Assembly: GCA_030619435.1 (NCBI GenBank)
Contig: JAUXBI010000097.1
Location: 1 to 6,789, forward strand
Length of the DNA: 6,789 nucleotides
Source of the DNA: Syntrophaceae bacterium
GTDB lineage: Bacteria > Desulfobacterota > Syntrophia > Syntrophales > UBA2210
Direction of reading: 5' to 3'
Shown: in pieces, positions 5,697-6,789 of the stretch
How the letters are laid out: each line of letters begins with the position of its first letter
Position numbering within the stretch: position 1 is the first letter of the stretch
Program-made: the position numbers and the translations under genes
Notes under the pieces: generated by a model
Told to the model about the DNA's origin: nothing
Seen by the model: the letters and a program-made list of their open reading frames with translations, nothing else
The model's database searches: none

Positions 5697-6665
5697 CTAT
5701 AGTTCTCTTTCAACAACATAATCCGAAATGGCAAGAAAAGCTTTTTTGGGCGTCGAATCTTCAAATATCTCAAGAAACACCTTCCCTTCCTCAATAAGCA
5801 TGTCGGCCTTATCAAGGGAATATTTTATGCCTTCATATTTATCGATGAGGGATGTAACTTTTTTAATGGAATCTTCTCCCACGTTCTCCACGGCTTTTTC
5901 TATAATCTTTTTCTCGTCCGGTTCACATTTTTTAAACGTTCTGATAAGGGGAAGTGTTATCTTGCCTTCCTTAAGATCCATGCCTATGGTCTTGCCGAAA
6001 TCATCTTCTCTTGCCACGTAATCGAGCGTGTCATCGGTTAACTGAAAGGCCGTCCCCAGTCTCATTCCGAACCTGGCCAATGCCTCAATTTCCGATTCCG
6101 GCGCCTTTGCCAGGATTGCGCCCATGGCGCATGCCGCGGAGATAAGGATAGCAGTCTTTTTTTCAATAACGGAGAAATATTCCTTTTCGGTGGCATTGAT
6201 ATCGCCGCATTTCGCCAGTTGGATTATTTCCCCCTCAGCCATGGAGGAGGTAGTGGCCGCAATGAGTTTCTGGACGGTCTGGTCTCCATCTTCGGCCAGC
6301 ATACCGAAGGAACTTGAGTACAGATAATCTCCCACAAGAACGCTCGCGGAATTCCCCCAGATACTGTTCGCGGAAGGTTTGCCCCTTCTGATCACGGCAT
6401 GATCTATCACATCATCATGAAGGAGAGACGCTGTATGTATGAACTCTATTACCGATGCCAGGGGGAAACGTCTGTCTCCCCTGTAACCACACAGGTCCGA
6501 CGATATTATAAGCAAAAGAGGCCTCAGTCTCTTGCCGCCGCTTCCTATTATATGGTCGGCAATCTCAGGAATAAGATGTACATAGGAACTCTGATGTTCC
6601 CTGATAAGGTCTTCAACCACCCTCATGTCATTTGCATAATGCTGAAAAACATCCTGTATATCCAT
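5697..6665 (-). CDS. ispB: Long-chain trans-polyprenyl diphosphate synthase
   Basis: The enzyme condenses isopentenyl diphosphate with an allylic primer to make the all-trans side chain of menaquinone or ubiquinone. From ATG at 6665 it has 322 residues, the family's usual length. Visible motifs are GGKRLRP (43-49), the first Asp-rich motif DDVID (84-88) in LLHDDVIDHAVIRRG, KTA near residue 170, and the second Asp-rich motif DDTLD (211-215) in GTAFQLTDDTLDY, followed by GKTIGMDLKEGKITLPL. The residue five before the first Asp motif is Ala (A79), not a bulky aromatic, which favours a product longer than C20; exact length cannot be read. The frame extends to TTG at 6698, but this lies upstream of the predicted transcription start. 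The M-D-I-Q-D-V N-terminus at 6665 fits homologues, with AGGGA 7 nt upstream. A second ATG at 6686 is possible. Confidence 0.94.
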   Translation of the reverse strand: MDIQDVFQHYANDMRVVEDLIREHQSSYVHLIPEIADHIIGSGGKRLRPLLLIISSDLCGYRGDRRFPLASVIEFIHTASLLHDDVIDHAVIRRGKPSANSIWGNSASVLVGDYLYSSSFGMLAEDGDQTVQKLIAATTSSMAEGEIIQLAKCGDINATEKEYFSVIEKKTAILISAACAMGAILAKAPESEIEALARFGMRLGTAFQLTDDTLDYVAREDDFGKTIGMDLKEGKITLPLIRTFKKCEPDEKKIIEKAVENVGEDSIKKVTSLIDKYEGIKYSLDKADMLIEEGKVFLEIFEDSTPKKAFLAISDYVVEREL

Positions 6666-6698
6666 AGTAATCCCTAATATGAGCATACTTTTCGACAA

Positions 6699-6727
6699 TT
6701 TATATTTTATACATGACTAAATGTCAA
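6699..6727 (-). promoter_or_regulatory. Sigma70 promoter for ispB and downstream genes
   Basis: On the minus strand TTGACA (6727-6722) and TATAAA (6704-6699) are separated by exactly 17 bp. The start point would be near 6692, which gives a leader of about 27 nt to the ATG at 6665 and rules out the TTG at 6698 as a start on this transcript. It probably drives ispB and the carbonic-anhydrase-like gene, and perhaps ogt. Confidence 0.75.
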
Positions 6728-6789
6728 AGATTTTCCATACGCATGCTACTGTCAAAAAAGGACGCTCAGCTCTTTTACGAAGCCACCAC

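Noticed and set aside
6666..6698. N-terminal 11-residue extension of ispB from TTG 6698
   Set aside because: The codon lies upstream of the predicted transcription start and overlaps the -10 region; homologues begin at the M-D-I-Q-D-V residues.

Overview
The window reads as chromosomal core-genome DNA from a Gram-negative bacterium of moderate GC, most plausibly a deltaproteobacterium in the broad sense (Desulfobacterota). This is inferred from three things: the order rplU-rpmA-obgE-proB, the short ObgE with no C-terminal extension, and an L27 that starts directly at MAHKKG without the cleaved leader found in Firmicutes. No 16S or other decisive phylogenetic marker is present, so the lineage is an inference.

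Layout, left to right. (1) Bases 1-69 hold the last 22 codons of an unidentified plus-strand gene. (2) Bases 178-885 (minus) encode an exported, very basic protein resembling the DUF4412/LolA-like group. (3) A 327-bp divergent intergenic region follows. It carries a near-consensus sigma70 promoter (TTGACA-16-TATAAT) for rplU and a weaker candidate for the minus-strand gene. (4) rplU and rpmA form a tight ribosomal-protein pair closed by a clear intrinsic terminator. (5) obgE follows after a second small hairpin and has no visible Shine-Dalgarno. (6) A 186-bp gap with two inverted repeats separates obgE from proB. (7) proB is followed by a 203-bp imperfect palindromic element with internal hairpins, which fills the space to the convergent ogt gene and overlaps its stop codon. 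(8) The minus-strand set comprises a long-chain polyprenyl diphosphate synthase (ispB type), a gamma-carbonic-anhydrase-like protein 24 bp downstream of it, and ogt about 97 bp further on. A TTGACA-17-TATAAA promoter sits in front of ispB.

Functionally these are housekeeping genes: large-subunit proteins L21 and L27, a ribosome-assembly GTPase, the first step of proline synthesis, alkylated-DNA repair, and the side chain of the respiratory quinone. I see no phage, CRISPR, toxin-antitoxin or novel enzyme system. The least ordinary item is the structured repeat at 4287-4489. It looks like a non-coding MITE-like or REP-like dispersed element, could act as a bidirectional terminator, and supplies the ogt stop codon. 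Three start codons were moved from the longest possible reading frame or are non-ATG on ribosome-binding-site or promoter grounds: ogt (TTG at 5053), ispB (ATG at 6665) and the carbonic anhydrase homologue (GTG at 5672).
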